Source: CAZQDP01 sp964592375
GTDB taxonomy: Bacteria > Bacillota > Clostridia > RUG12999
Reading direction: 5' to 3'
Assembly (NCBI GenBank): GCA_964592375.1
Contig: CAZQDP010000091.1
Coordinates: 1 to 5,970 of the forward strand
DNA length: 5,970 nt
Both the position numbers and the translations under genes were made by a program. Under the pieces are notes generated by a model that was given only the letters and a program-made list of their open reading frames with translations, was not told where the DNA came from and ran no database searches. This document shows, one piece after another, positions 1 through 5,858 of the stretch (position 1 is the stretch's first letter; each line of letters opens with the position of its first letter).

Positions 1-1445
1 ACGGATGCTGGATTGAGCATGTGGGCACCGGAGGGATATGTGTATACAATCCGCTTAGCCGCACTAACTATCCGGATGCAAAAAGCAGATACAACACCAT
101 TAGCAATTGCAAAATTCAAAACTATACGGATCTGAGCATTACAGCCACGCTCAGCGCCGGCGTGACCTTGTATGATACCAGTAACTGTGAAGTGTCCTAT
201 AGCGAAATATTTAACGGGGGAAGATATGCCATCTCTTTGCGAGGAAATGTATCTCAATTTGACCCGGTGGATACGGGCATGCATTACGCCAAGGATAATA
301 CATTTAAATATCTAAAGCTGTATCATTGCGGAACCGACAGCGGAGACATGGGAACCCTGCACGCGGCGATGGTCAATGCCACGAACGGTTCTAATATTAA
401 CAATTGGAATCAAATTACAATAGACAACACGAGTGCACTACCTTCCATGCAGGACTATAAGCCAAACGGCATATTCCTTGATCATCAGCACTGCTGTGAA
501 AATCAGAATTTCTCTAACATTAAAATCACTAATTCGCAGGGCTGGGATTATAGAACGAATGTCAATCCAATTCAGACCACCAGCAACGTAAGCTGGACGG
601 GAACCTTTGTGGACGCAAATATGCAGTATACCACCATCGGGTTAAAATCCGATTTCCCATCGGTGTATGGAACCTCTACAACCGCAACACCGGCGCCTGA
701 GCCTGTAACTTTACCGGGCGAAATTGTGATTGACAATAGCGATGTGGGATATTCCGAAACCGGTACCGGCTGGGTAAATTCTACCGTGGGCGGTATGAAA
801 GGCGGAAGCGGAAGATATAATGCAACGAAGGTTTCTACCGCCACGGCAGTTTGGACGCCAACCATCGCCTATGCAGGGCTGTATGACGTGTATGTGTGGA
901 AATTCGGAGCCGACCCCACCAATGGGAACGCGGCAGCAAAGTTCTATGTAAACACAAACGGACAAAAGGTTTTATACGCTATCAATCAAAAGTCCGTTGC
1001 TAACAGATGGGAAAAGCTTGGTGCGCACTATTTTGCGGCTGGAACCTTGGGCAACGTAACACTGGCATGCGATCTTCCATCCTTAGTGGATACCGGAATT
1101 ACAAGAGCAGATGCGGTGAAGTATGTGCCTGTTTTACTCAGCGTTGACAAAGTCATCCAAGCTCCATATTTAACAAACACCTTGAATCAAGTAACGACAA
1201 ATACAAATGAAGCCACAAAGGTAAATGTGAATATGTGGACAGATAAACCTGTTTTTCTGATATTTGCAACATACAATAACAAAAAGCTGATAGACATCAA
1301 AATATTCCCCATTGGCACCGCCATTATGCCACAGACATACAGTTTTGATATTTCTTCCATGCAAAAAAACGGTTACTCAGCAAAGGCATTTATTCAATAT
1401 GAGTATGATATGACAACACCTTTTTACCCTTACACAAGCTATTAA
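1..1445 (+). CDS. Secreted right-handed beta-helix protein with golvesin-type C-terminal domain (3' portion)
   Basis: The reading frame is open from the first complete codon (position 3) to TAA at 1443-1445, so the start and any signal peptide lie outside the window. GTG at 21 is an internal codon, because in-frame residues GCWIEH precede it. Positions 3 to about 640 read as a parallel beta-helix (pectate-lyase-like fold): short Asn/Gly-rich rungs such as CEVSYSEIFNGGRYAISLRG, and a DSGD turn at 336-347. A Pro-rich linker (TPAPEPVTLP, 687-716) leads to a golvesin/Xly-like domain (about 723-1130) with IVIDN, AVWTP, AGLYDVYVW, NQKSVANRWEKLG and RADAVKYVP. That family is usually found on extracellular polysaccharide-acting enzymes. 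The last ~100 residues look like a small beta module ending AKAFIQYEYDMTTPF. I infer an extracellular or surface glycan-binding or glycan-cleaving protein. The substrate is unknown, and catalytic residues may lie upstream. Confidence 0.82.
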   Translation, partial: GCWIEHVGTGGICVYNPLSRTNYPDAKSRYNTISNCKIQNYTDLSITATLSAGVTLYDTSNCEVSYSEIFNGGRYAISLRGNVSQFDPVDTGMHYAKDNTFKYLKLYHCGTDSGDMGTLHAAMVNATNGSNINNWNQITIDNTSALPSMQDYKPNGIFLDHQHCCENQNFSNIKITNSQGWDYRTNVNPIQTTSNVSWTGTFVDANMQYTTIGLKSDFPSVYGTSTTATPAPEPVTLPGEIVIDNSDVGYSETGTGWVNSTVGGMKGGSGRYNATKVSTATAVWTPTIAYAGLYDVYVWKFGADPTNGNAAAKFYVNTNGQKVLYAINQKSVANRWEKLGAHYFAAGTLGNVTLACDLPSLVDTGITRADAVKYVPVLLSVDKVIQAPYLTNTLNQVTTNTNEATKVNVNMWTDKPVFLIFATYNNKKLIDIKIFPIGTAIMPQTYSFDISSMQKNGYSAKAFIQYEYDMTTPFYPYTSY

Positions 1446-1514
1446 AGGATTTTGCTCTTTATATAGTAGACATTTCGTTTTTATGCGATAAAAATTTCAT
1501 ATGATTATTCATGC

Positions 1515-1566
1515 ATCAAAACGACCCACACATTATTCCAATTCAGGATGTGTGGGTCGTTTTGAT
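1515..1566. terminator. Bidirectional intrinsic terminator between convergent genes
   Basis: A perfect 19-bp inverted repeat has arms 1515-1533 and 1548-1566 and a 14-nt loop. The stem core is GACCCACAC/GTGTGGGTC, flanked by AAAAC and GTTTT, so a transcript in either direction ends in a GC-rich hairpin followed by CGTTTTGAT. It lies 69 nt past the beta-helix stop codon and about 20 nt past the trxA stop on the other strand, which fits a terminator shared by both genes. The U-tract is short and partly inside the stem. The rest of 1446-1586 holds nothing else convincing. Confidence 0.85.
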
Positions 1567-1586
1567 ATTGGTGCATTCAAATTCCT

Positions 1587-1892
1587 TCAGATGACCATTT
1601 CAAGAAGTTTTTCTTTGGGAAGAACGCCCATGGTGCGTTTGTAGACCTGACCATTTTTAAAGGAAATCAAAGAGGGGATAGACATAATGTTAAATGCGGC
1701 CGCAATATCGGGGCTGGCATCTACGTCTACTTTATACACCTCTGCATCATGAGGGTTTTCCTTTGCAAACTCTTCAATGATTGGGCTGAGCATTCTACAA
1801 GGGCCACACCAATCCGCGTAAAAATCAATAAGAATCGTCTTCTCGCTGTTCTCAATGGTTTGTGTAAAATTTGTTTTATCAAGTTTTTGCAT
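1587..1892 (-). CDS. trxA: Thioredoxin
   Basis: This 101-residue cytoplasmic dithiol-disulfide oxidoreductase matches the usual length of small bacterial thioredoxins (about 100-110 aa). The active site is WCGPC at residues 28-32 with redox cysteines C29 and C32. The buried acid (E. coli Asp26 equivalent) is D23 in LIDFYADWCGPC, and the cis-proline loop is SIPSL with P73. Two mild departures are Tyr25 where many thioredoxins have Trp, and Ser after the cis-Pro where Thr is common. ATG at 1892-1890 follows an AGGAGG at 1906-1901 with 8 nt spacing, which fixes the start. The gene stands alone on the minus strand, divergent from the GNAT operon and convergent with the beta-helix gene. The likely role is to reduce protein disulfides using thioredoxin reductase, which is not in the window. 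The family call is certain; the paralogue (main TrxA or accessory thioredoxin) is not. Confidence 0.96.
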   Translation of the reverse strand: MQKLDKTNFTQTIENSEKTILIDFYADWCGPCRMLSPIIEEFAKENPHDAEVYKVDVDASPDIAAAFNIMSIPSLISFKNGQVYKRTMGVLPKEKLLEMVI

Positions 1893-1900
1893 GATAAGTA

Positions 1901-1906
1901 CCTCCT
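1901..1906 (-). promoter_or_regulatory. trxA ribosome binding site
   Basis: The minus strand reads AGGAGG, 8 nt before the ATG at 1892-1890. It is near-perfect anti-Shine-Dalgarno complementarity and supports that start codon. Confidence 0.9.
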
Positions 1907-1924
1907 AGCGTTTAATATGTTTCT

Positions 1925-1953
1925 ATTATAATATTGTTTTCCGCGTAAAACAG
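1925..1953 (-). promoter_or_regulatory. trxA promoter
   Basis: The minus strand has a perfect -10 hexamer TATAAT (1930-1925), placing transcription start near 1918 and giving a leader of roughly 25 nt that carries the AGGAGG. The -35 region is poor: at 17-bp spacing the hexamer (1953-1948) is CTGTTT. A strong -10 with a weak -35 may mean activator help or modest basal expression. A TGTTTT-N6-AAAACA dyad (1935-1952) covers the spacer and -35. Confidence 0.65.
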
Positions 1954-2002
1954 TGACTTTATCACATTTTATTTCCTATTTTTTCGCCGAAAATTCAATC
2001 AA

Positions 2003-2018
2003 TGCATAAGTGCATAAA
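2003..2018 (+). repeat. Tandem 8-bp direct repeat upstream of the operon promoter
   Basis: TGCATAAG (2003-2010) is followed immediately by TGCATAAA (2011-2018), matching at 7 of 8 positions. It ends 4 bp before the TTGAAA -35 box of the GNAT operon promoter. It could be a regulator site or simply an AT-rich upstream element. With only two copies, chance is possible. Confidence 0.5.
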
Positions 2019-2022
2019 AATG

Positions 2023-2051
2023 TTGAAAAAAGGGAAGAAGTATTGTATAAT
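2023..2051 (+). promoter_or_regulatory. Sigma-A promoter of the GNAT-DJ-1-MTHFS-CPBP-hslO operon
   Basis: TTGAAA (2023-2028) and a perfect TATAAT (2046-2051) are separated by exactly 17 bp, matching the housekeeping consensus except at one -35 position. The predicted transcription start is near 2058, giving a leader of about 23 nt before the ATG at 2081. No other strong promoter is seen before the tRNA promoter at 5824, so this one probably serves all five downstream genes. Confidence 0.85.
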
Positions 2052-2064
2052 AGAAAAATAGTGC

Positions 2065-2073
2065 AAAGGAGGG
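2065..2073 (+). promoter_or_regulatory. Ribosome binding site of the GNAT gene
   Basis: AAAGGAGGG lies 7 nt before the ATG at 2081. This is an optimal Shine-Dalgarno and spacing for Bacillota, and it fixes the start codon. Confidence 0.9.
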
Positions 2074-2080
2074 AACACAT

Positions 2081-2977
2081 ATGGAACTGCGCACGGCCCA
2101 AAGCGGAGAAATGCAGCAAGTCAAAGATTTGTGGGAGGAATGCTTTTCAGATCATGACCCTTATCTGAGCTGGTTTTTCGGCAATGTATATCGGGATGAA
2201 TTCACCCTGGTGGCAGCTGCTGGGGGCGAAGTTTTAGGAGCTTTGCAACTTTTTCCGTTCACCCTTCAATCAAGAGGCGAATTGGTGGATACATATTATA
2301 TCGGCGGCGTCTCCGTATGGCCGAAGCATAGAGGAAAGGGTATTGCATCTGCAATGATGGGAAAAGCCCATGAAATGGCTGCACAGGCAAATAAAAAGTT
2401 CACCATTTTAATGCCGGCTATTGAACATTTTTATGAACAGCTTGGCTATGTGAGTTGTTACGATTATGTAGAATGCACATTTGAGGCGGCCGATCTTGCG
2501 AAAAGCAGTTTTGGGGGAAGTATTCAAAAAGCTACGGAGCGTAACTTGCCACAGCTTTGCTTGCTATATGAGCAGTATATGCGGTCGTATGAGGGGTATA
2601 GCGTGCGCTTCGAGCAAGACTTTCGGCGAATTATGCAGGAGTATAACGTGCAAGGCGGCGGAATATTTATGATATATGATCACTTAGGGCAAATCGGCGG
2701 ATATGCGGTCATCCTGCCGGAGAACATGCTCAAAGTGGAAGAGTGCGTCCATCTCAATAAAGAGGCGGCGCAGGGCATTTTGCAGGTTGCTACGCAGTGG
2801 GGTCTTGCAAAAGTGGTGATGCGTTTTGCAAAGCGGGATATGCTACGAAAACAGGTTTACTGCGGCGCCTTTCGGATGCAAATCAAACCGGGGATGATGG
2901 TAAGGCCGGTAGGGCAAATGCCCATGCTACAGCGTGCTACAGAAAACCATAATGTGTACATCAATTTATTGATGTGA
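2081..2977 (+). CDS. GNAT family N-acetyltransferase, Eis-like
   Basis: This 298-residue protein has an N-terminal GNAT fold (about residues 1-140) that transfers an acetyl group from acetyl-CoA to an amine. The acetyl-CoA pyrophosphate-binding motif A is visible as YYIGGVSVWPKHRGKGIA (residues 72-89, R/QxxGxG/A type). FYEQLGY (117-123) is the usual motif B region. Residues after about 140 form a second, more divergent half that includes VEECVHLNKEAAQGIL, as in two-domain Eis-like acetyltransferases. Those are usually near 400 aa and carry a C-terminal SCP2-like domain, which the length here leaves no room for. It is the first gene of the operon, with a strong promoter and RBS, and ends 19 bp before the DJ-1 gene. 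The substrate cannot be told: aminoglycoside, protein, polyamine or small metabolite are all open, and context does not suggest a resistance role. Confidence 0.85.
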   Translation: MELRTAQSGEMQQVKDLWEECFSDHDPYLSWFFGNVYRDEFTLVAAAGGEVLGALQLFPFTLQSRGELVDTYYIGGVSVWPKHRGKGIASAMMGKAHEMAAQANKKFTILMPAIEHFYEQLGYVSCYDYVECTFEAADLAKSSFGGSIQKATERNLPQLCLLYEQYMRSYEGYSVRFEQDFRRIMQEYNVQGGGIFMIYDHLGQIGGYAVILPENMLKVEECVHLNKEAAQGILQVATQWGLAKVVMRFAKRDMLRKQVYCGAFRMQIKPGMMVRPVGQMPMLQRATENHNVYINLLM

Positions 2978-2980
2978 AAT

Positions 2981-2987
2981 AAGGAGG
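2981..2987 (+). promoter_or_regulatory. Ribosome binding site of the DJ-1 family gene
   Basis: AAGGAGG lies 9 nt before the ATG at 2997, inside the 19-bp gap after the GNAT stop codon. It gives the second gene its own efficient translation start. Confidence 0.85.
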
Positions 2988-2996
2988 CGGATTTCA

Positions 2997-3539
2997 ATGA
3001 TTTATATGATGCTGGCGACCGGTTTCGAGGAAATTGAAGCGGTGGTTGTCATTGATATTTTGCGTAGAGCCGGCGTGGAGGTTACCACGGTATCCGCCGC
3101 CGGAGGAAAGGTCATCATCGGGGCGCATAATATTCCTGTGATTGTGGATATTTATGCAGAATCCATGGATTTTGAGAAGGCGGAAGGTGTTATTCTGCCG
3201 GGTGGACTGATAGGAGTTCAGCACTTGCAGCAATCGGCGTATGTCAAGCAGCTGGTGAGCCACTGTGCGGAAAATGGGAAGTTGATTGCCGCCATATGCG
3301 CCGCTCCATCCATTTTAGCAGGCTGGGGTTTGCTCTGCGGTGTGAAAGCCACCTGTCATCCTTCTGTAGAAGAGCAACTTTCCATGGCCACCTTATTGCG
3401 TCATGATGTGGTGGTAGATGGCAACTTCATTACCTCTCGCGGGGCAGGCACTGCGCATCATTTTGCGTTTGAAATAGTCAAACAAATCAAGGGCACGGCC
3501 ATATCGGCCGAGCTTGCACGGACGATGTTGTATGAATAA
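2997..3539 (+). CDS. DJ-1/PfpI family protein
   Basis: At 180 residues this is the usual length of the DJ-1/YajL subgroup of the class I glutamine amidotransferase-like superfamily. The reactive cysteine is C101 in the nucleophile elbow IAAICAAP, where human DJ-1 has AAICAGP around Cys106. The conserved acid beside it is E14 in GFEEIEAV (DJ-1 Glu18), and H121 in CHPSVEEQ matches DJ-1 His126. VILPGG (65-70) and TSRGAGT (146-152) are further family signatures. Members act as oxidative-stress sensors and have reported glyoxalase or protein/nucleotide deglycase activity, the latter disputed, so a catalytic name would be overreach. The protein is probably cytoplasmic, with no signal peptide or membrane segment. 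It sits 19 bp after the GNAT gene and overlaps the next gene by 8 bp, which implies translational coupling. Confidence 0.93.
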   Translation: MIYMMLATGFEEIEAVVVIDILRRAGVEVTTVSAAGGKVIIGAHNIPVIVDIYAESMDFEKAEGVILPGGLIGVQHLQQSAYVKQLVSHCAENGKLIAAICAAPSILAGWGLLCGVKATCHPSVEEQLSMATLLRHDVVVDGNFITSRGAGTAHHFAFEIVKQIKGTAISAELARTMLYE

Positions 3540-4086
3540 ACAGCAGCTTCGAGAACGGCATTTGCAGCTGCGAAGAAGCATGCCGGCAGAGGTGCGAGAG
3601 GCCTACTCGCGCAGGATATCGGAAAGACTGCTTGGCATGCCGGAATTTTTGGCGGCAGATTGTGTTGCTTCCTATATCCCTATTCGGAGCGAGGTAGATA
3701 CCGGCAAGGTCAATCACGCCGCAGTGGTGGCAGGGAAACGTCTGGCGTTGCCGGTCTGCATGCCGGATGGCAATATGGTGTTTGCGCAGGCAGGAAGCTT
3801 GGAAGAACTTGTGCCGGATGCCATGGGCATGATGGCGCCTTCGGAGCATGCAAGGCAACTTTCAATAGAAGAGATTGCACTATTTATCGTGCCGGGGGTG
3901 GTGTTTGATCTTTTCGGAAACCGCATCGGATACGGCAAGGGGTATTATGACAGAGTAATGCAAAGCCGCTCATTGGCACTGGCGTTTGAGTGCCAAATAA
4001 CGGGTGAAATACCCACAGAGCCTCATGACAAGCCGGTAGGTGCCATTATCACGGAAGAAAGAATTATTATTCCGTTATCGAAATAA
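3532..4086 (+). CDS. 5-formyltetrahydrofolate cyclo-ligase (5,10-methenyltetrahydrofolate synthetase)
   Basis: This enzyme uses ATP to convert 5-formyltetrahydrofolate, an inhibitory dead-end folate, to 5,10-methenyltetrahydrofolate, returning it to one-carbon metabolism in the cytoplasm. The 184-residue product has the typical size. Family signatures in order are the basic N-terminus MNKQQLRERHLQLRRSM, YIPIRSEVDT (about 48-57), the IVPGVVFD segment (119-126) and the glycine-rich GNRIGYGKGYYDR motif (129-141) that contributes to the ATP/substrate site. I chose ATG at 3532 over the in-frame TTG at 3514: the extra six residues (MHGRCC) are not family-like, and the ATG places the start inside the end of the DJ-1 gene, an 8-bp overlap typical of translational coupling. 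No strong Shine-Dalgarno precedes it (only GGACG), which agrees with coupling. Names in use include fthC, ygfA and MTHFS. Confidence 0.94.
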   Translation: MNKQQLRERHLQLRRSMPAEVREAYSRRISERLLGMPEFLAADCVASYIPIRSEVDTGKVNHAAVVAGKRLALPVCMPDGNMVFAQAGSLEELVPDAMGMMAPSEHARQLSIEEIALFIVPGVVFDLFGNRIGYGKGYYDRVMQSRSLALAFECQITGEIPTEPHDKPVGAIITEERIIIPLSK

Positions 4087-4100
4087 CGCAAGTTTTCAAT

Positions 4101-4106
4101 AAGGAG
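4101..4106 (+). promoter_or_regulatory. Ribosome binding site of the CPBP protease gene
   Basis: AAGGAG lies 11 nt before the ATG at 4118, a slightly long spacing. A second purine run, AAGAGG at 4111-4116, is too close to the start codon to serve. No better in-frame start is seen. Confidence 0.65.
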
Positions 4107-4117
4107 TATCAAGAGGC

Positions 4118-4879
4118 ATGAATATTATCATCCCGGTTTTGCTGTCGTTTATTCTTACATATACCTTTCCATTTCTGCTAAAAGCGATAGGGATTGACTA
4201 CAGCTCCCAAGGAGCGTGGATTAATCTTGTGCATATCCCATACATTACGCTCATACCAATATGGGTATATTTCTTAAGCAGGAAAATAAAGCGCAGGCCT
4301 GCCAGGTCTGTTTTGAAGTTTACGCGAATAAACAGCAGGCAGGTATGGTTTATTATCATGCTGGGTGTGGGAGTTTGGTCCGTCTCCCAAGCGGCAAACA
4401 GCTTGGTGGATATGTGGCTCCTTCGGCTAGGGATGAACCCGCCGGTGCAGCTATCTCCGCCACAGAGCATACTGGATGGAGTTTTAGGGTTTATTGCCGT
4501 TTGCGCCGTAACACCGATTTGTGAGGAATTGTTATATAGAGGCGTCGTTCTTTCTGGTCTGGAGCGGCAGGGGCATCACAAGGCGGTACTGATTAGCAGT
4601 ATATTATTTGCACTTGCCCATCGGCATCCCATGCTGTACGTTTTAGGGTTTGTCTATGGGATGTTTACCGGATATACCGTTGCGCTCACAGGAAGCATCT
4701 ATGCGGCAATACTGCTCCATATGGTTTGCAATTTTTTAACTTTTACCCTTCGCCTTTTTAGCCCTCCCGAATGGGTGCTGATGAGCATTATTATCAGCGG
4801 CATTATCATGCTGCCCGTAGGGATTTGGGGAATGGTTGCGTTTCGGGATCGCCCGGAGATGTCTATGCGAAATACATGA
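4118..4879 (+). CDS. CPBP family intramembrane glutamic endopeptidase (CAAX protease/Abi family)
   Basis: This 253-residue multi-pass membrane protein begins with a hydrophobic segment (residues 2-24) followed by several more, near 36-54, 76-92, 118-134, 155-168, 172-190, 193-211 and 219-242. The three catalytic motifs of the family are intact: EExxxR (E136, E137, R141 in CEELLYRG), FxxxH (F164 to H168 in FALAH) and HxxxN (H201 to N205 in HMVCN). Members are intramembrane proteases related to Rce1. In Bacillota they serve in bacteriocin maturation or self-immunity, or have unknown roles. No bacteriocin, prenyl-transferase or CAAX substrate gene is nearby, so the substrate is unknown. It lies between the folate enzyme (31-bp gap) and hslO (19-bp gap) and is probably co-transcribed with them. 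Confidence 0.93.
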   Translation: MNIIIPVLLSFILTYTFPFLLKAIGIDYSSQGAWINLVHIPYITLIPIWVYFLSRKIKRRPARSVLKFTRINSRQVWFIIMLGVGVWSVSQAANSLVDMWLLRLGMNPPVQLSPPQSILDGVLGFIAVCAVTPICEELLYRGVVLSGLERQGHHKAVLISSILFALAHRHPMLYVLGFVYGMFTGYTVALTGSIYAAILLHMVCNFLTFTLRLFSPPEWVLMSIIISGIIMLPVGIWGMVAFRDRPEMSMRNT

Positions 4880-4882
4880 ATT

Positions 4883-4887
4883 GGAGG
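4883..4887 (+). promoter_or_regulatory. Ribosome binding site of hslO
   Basis: GGAGG lies 11 nt before the ATG at 4899, in the 19-bp gap after the CPBP stop. It supports this ATG over the longer open frame that begins at 4836 inside the CPBP gene. Confidence 0.75.
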
Positions 4888-4898
4888 ATATAATACAA

Positions 4899-5795
4899 AT
4901 GAAGGATATAATCGTCAGAGCAGTAACAAAAAGCGGAAGCATGAGGGCCTTCGTGGCGCAAACCACCGTTTTGTGTGAAAAGGCTCGCAGTATACATGAT
5001 ACTTGGCCGGTGGTCACCGCCGCCCTTGGTAGGGTGCTCACCGGAGCCGCCATGATGGGGATGACAATGAAAGGAGAAAAAGACACGATATCCCTGCAAA
5101 TCAAAGGCGATGGCCCGGTAGGCGGAATTGTAGCTGTGGCAAATATGGAGGCGCAGGTGCGTGGCTATGTCCATGAGAATGCGGTTGAATTGCCCCTTAG
5201 CAGTAGTGGCAAGCTGGATGTTGGGACTGCGGTTGGAAATGGGTATCTTACCGTCATTCGGGATATGGGACTAAAAGAACCATATATTGGAAGGGTAGAG
5301 ATACAAACCGGAGAGATTGCAGAGGACCTTACTTATTACTTTGCTTCCTCCGAGCAGGTGCCTTCTGCTGTGGCGCTTGGAGTACTGGTGAATACCGATT
5401 GGTCGGTCAAGGCAGCAGGCGGATATATTATTCAGCTCATGCCGGGAGCAGAAGAAGAGGAAATTGCACGGCTCAGTGAAAATATCAGTAAATTAAAACC
5501 GATAAGCACCATGGTAGACGAAGGGCTAACCTGCGAAGAGATATTGGAGCAGGTGCTTTGTGGCATGGAGTTTGAGGTGGTGCAAAAAGTGGAGCCTGCA
5601 TATCAATGCAATTGCGACCGCGAGCGTATTTGCGGTGTACTACTGAGCATTGGCAAGGAGGATTTAAGCGAAATTGCACGCAGTGAAGATAAAACGGAGA
5701 TAGTCTGTCAGTTTTGCTCAGAAAAATATTACTTTTCAAGTGAAGAAATCAAAGCACTAGCAGGGCTTGATGAGGAAGAATCCAAAAAAATGTGA
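4899..5795 (+). CDS. hslO: Redox-regulated molecular chaperone Hsp33
   Basis: Hsp33 is a cytoplasmic holdase that is off when reduced and zinc-bound, and on when oxidation forms disulfides and releases zinc. The 298-residue length fits the family. The N-terminal core (about 1-180) shows AVTKSGSMRAF, GRVLTGAAMMG, LQIKGDGPVGGIVA and GYV near residue 91. The C-terminal redox switch is complete: CNC (C237, C239), 30 residues, then CQFC (C270, C273), i.e. CXC-X30-CXXC, with the family's FCSEKYYF ending. An additional cysteine, C245, lies in RERIC just after the first pair. The start at 4899 is set by the GGAGG and by the family-like MKDIIVRAVTKSG. An upstream in-frame extension would add 21 unrelated residues overlapping the CPBP gene. 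It is the last operon gene. No clear intrinsic terminator lies between it and the tRNA promoter 28 bp on. Confidence 0.97.
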   Translation: MKDIIVRAVTKSGSMRAFVAQTTVLCEKARSIHDTWPVVTAALGRVLTGAAMMGMTMKGEKDTISLQIKGDGPVGGIVAVANMEAQVRGYVHENAVELPLSSSGKLDVGTAVGNGYLTVIRDMGLKEPYIGRVEIQTGEIAEDLTYYFASSEQVPSAVALGVLVNTDWSVKAAGGYIIQLMPGAEEEEIARLSENISKLKPISTMVDEGLTCEEILEQVLCGMEFEVVQKVEPAYQCNCDRERICGVLLSIGKEDLSEIARSEDKTEIVCQFCSEKYYFSSEEIKALAGLDEEESKKM

Positions 5796-5823
5796 AAAAA
5801 GCATGAAAAGCCCAAAAAAACGC

Positions 5824-5852
5824 TTGACAATCAGATGCTTTTCTTGTATAAT
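5824..5852 (+). promoter_or_regulatory. Strong sigma-A promoter of the tRNA-Val gene
   Basis: Perfect consensus hexamers TTGACA (5824-5829) and TATAAT (5847-5852) are separated by the ideal 17 bp. A run of seven A residues just upstream (5814-5820) could act as an UP element. The predicted start is near 5859, giving a leader of about 50 nt before the mature tRNA. This strength is typical of stable-RNA genes. Confidence 0.93.
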
Positions 5853-5858
5853 AGCATA

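Noticed and set aside
572..965. Two minus-strand open frames inside the beta-helix/golvesin gene
   Set aside because: They lie opposite a strongly supported coding frame, have no ribosome binding site and show no recognisable protein features.
1478..1494. TTTTTAT-GCG-ATAAAAA palindrome after the beta-helix gene
   Set aside because: The stem is only A-T pairs and short, so it is unlikely to be a terminator by itself. The 1515-1566 hairpin is far stronger.
1749..1931. Plus-strand 60-codon frame over trxA
   Set aside because: It is antisense to a clear thioredoxin and runs past the trxA start into its promoter. No family resemblance.
3514..3531. Longer folate cyclo-ligase starting at TTG 3514
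   Set aside because: It adds MHGRCC, which is not family-like. ATG at 3532 gives the usual N-terminus and a normal coupled overlap.
3487..3938. Minus-strand open frames opposite the DJ-1/folate cyclo-ligase genes
   Set aside because: His/Arg/Cys-rich translations typical of antisense shadows; no start signals.
4118..4879. CPBP protease as bacteriocin immunity or abortive-infection gene
   Set aside because: No bacteriocin precursor, transporter or defence gene is in the window, and it sits in a housekeeping-type operon.
4889..4894. TATAAT string just before hslO as a promoter -10
   Set aside because: It would start transcription at or after the start codon, and there is no matching -35 at 17 bp. 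It is explained by the GGATATAAT repeat.
4836..4898. Longer hslO starting within the CPBP gene
   Set aside because: No ribosome binding site, and 21 residues unlike Hsp33. The ATG at 4899 has GGAGG upstream and a family-like start.
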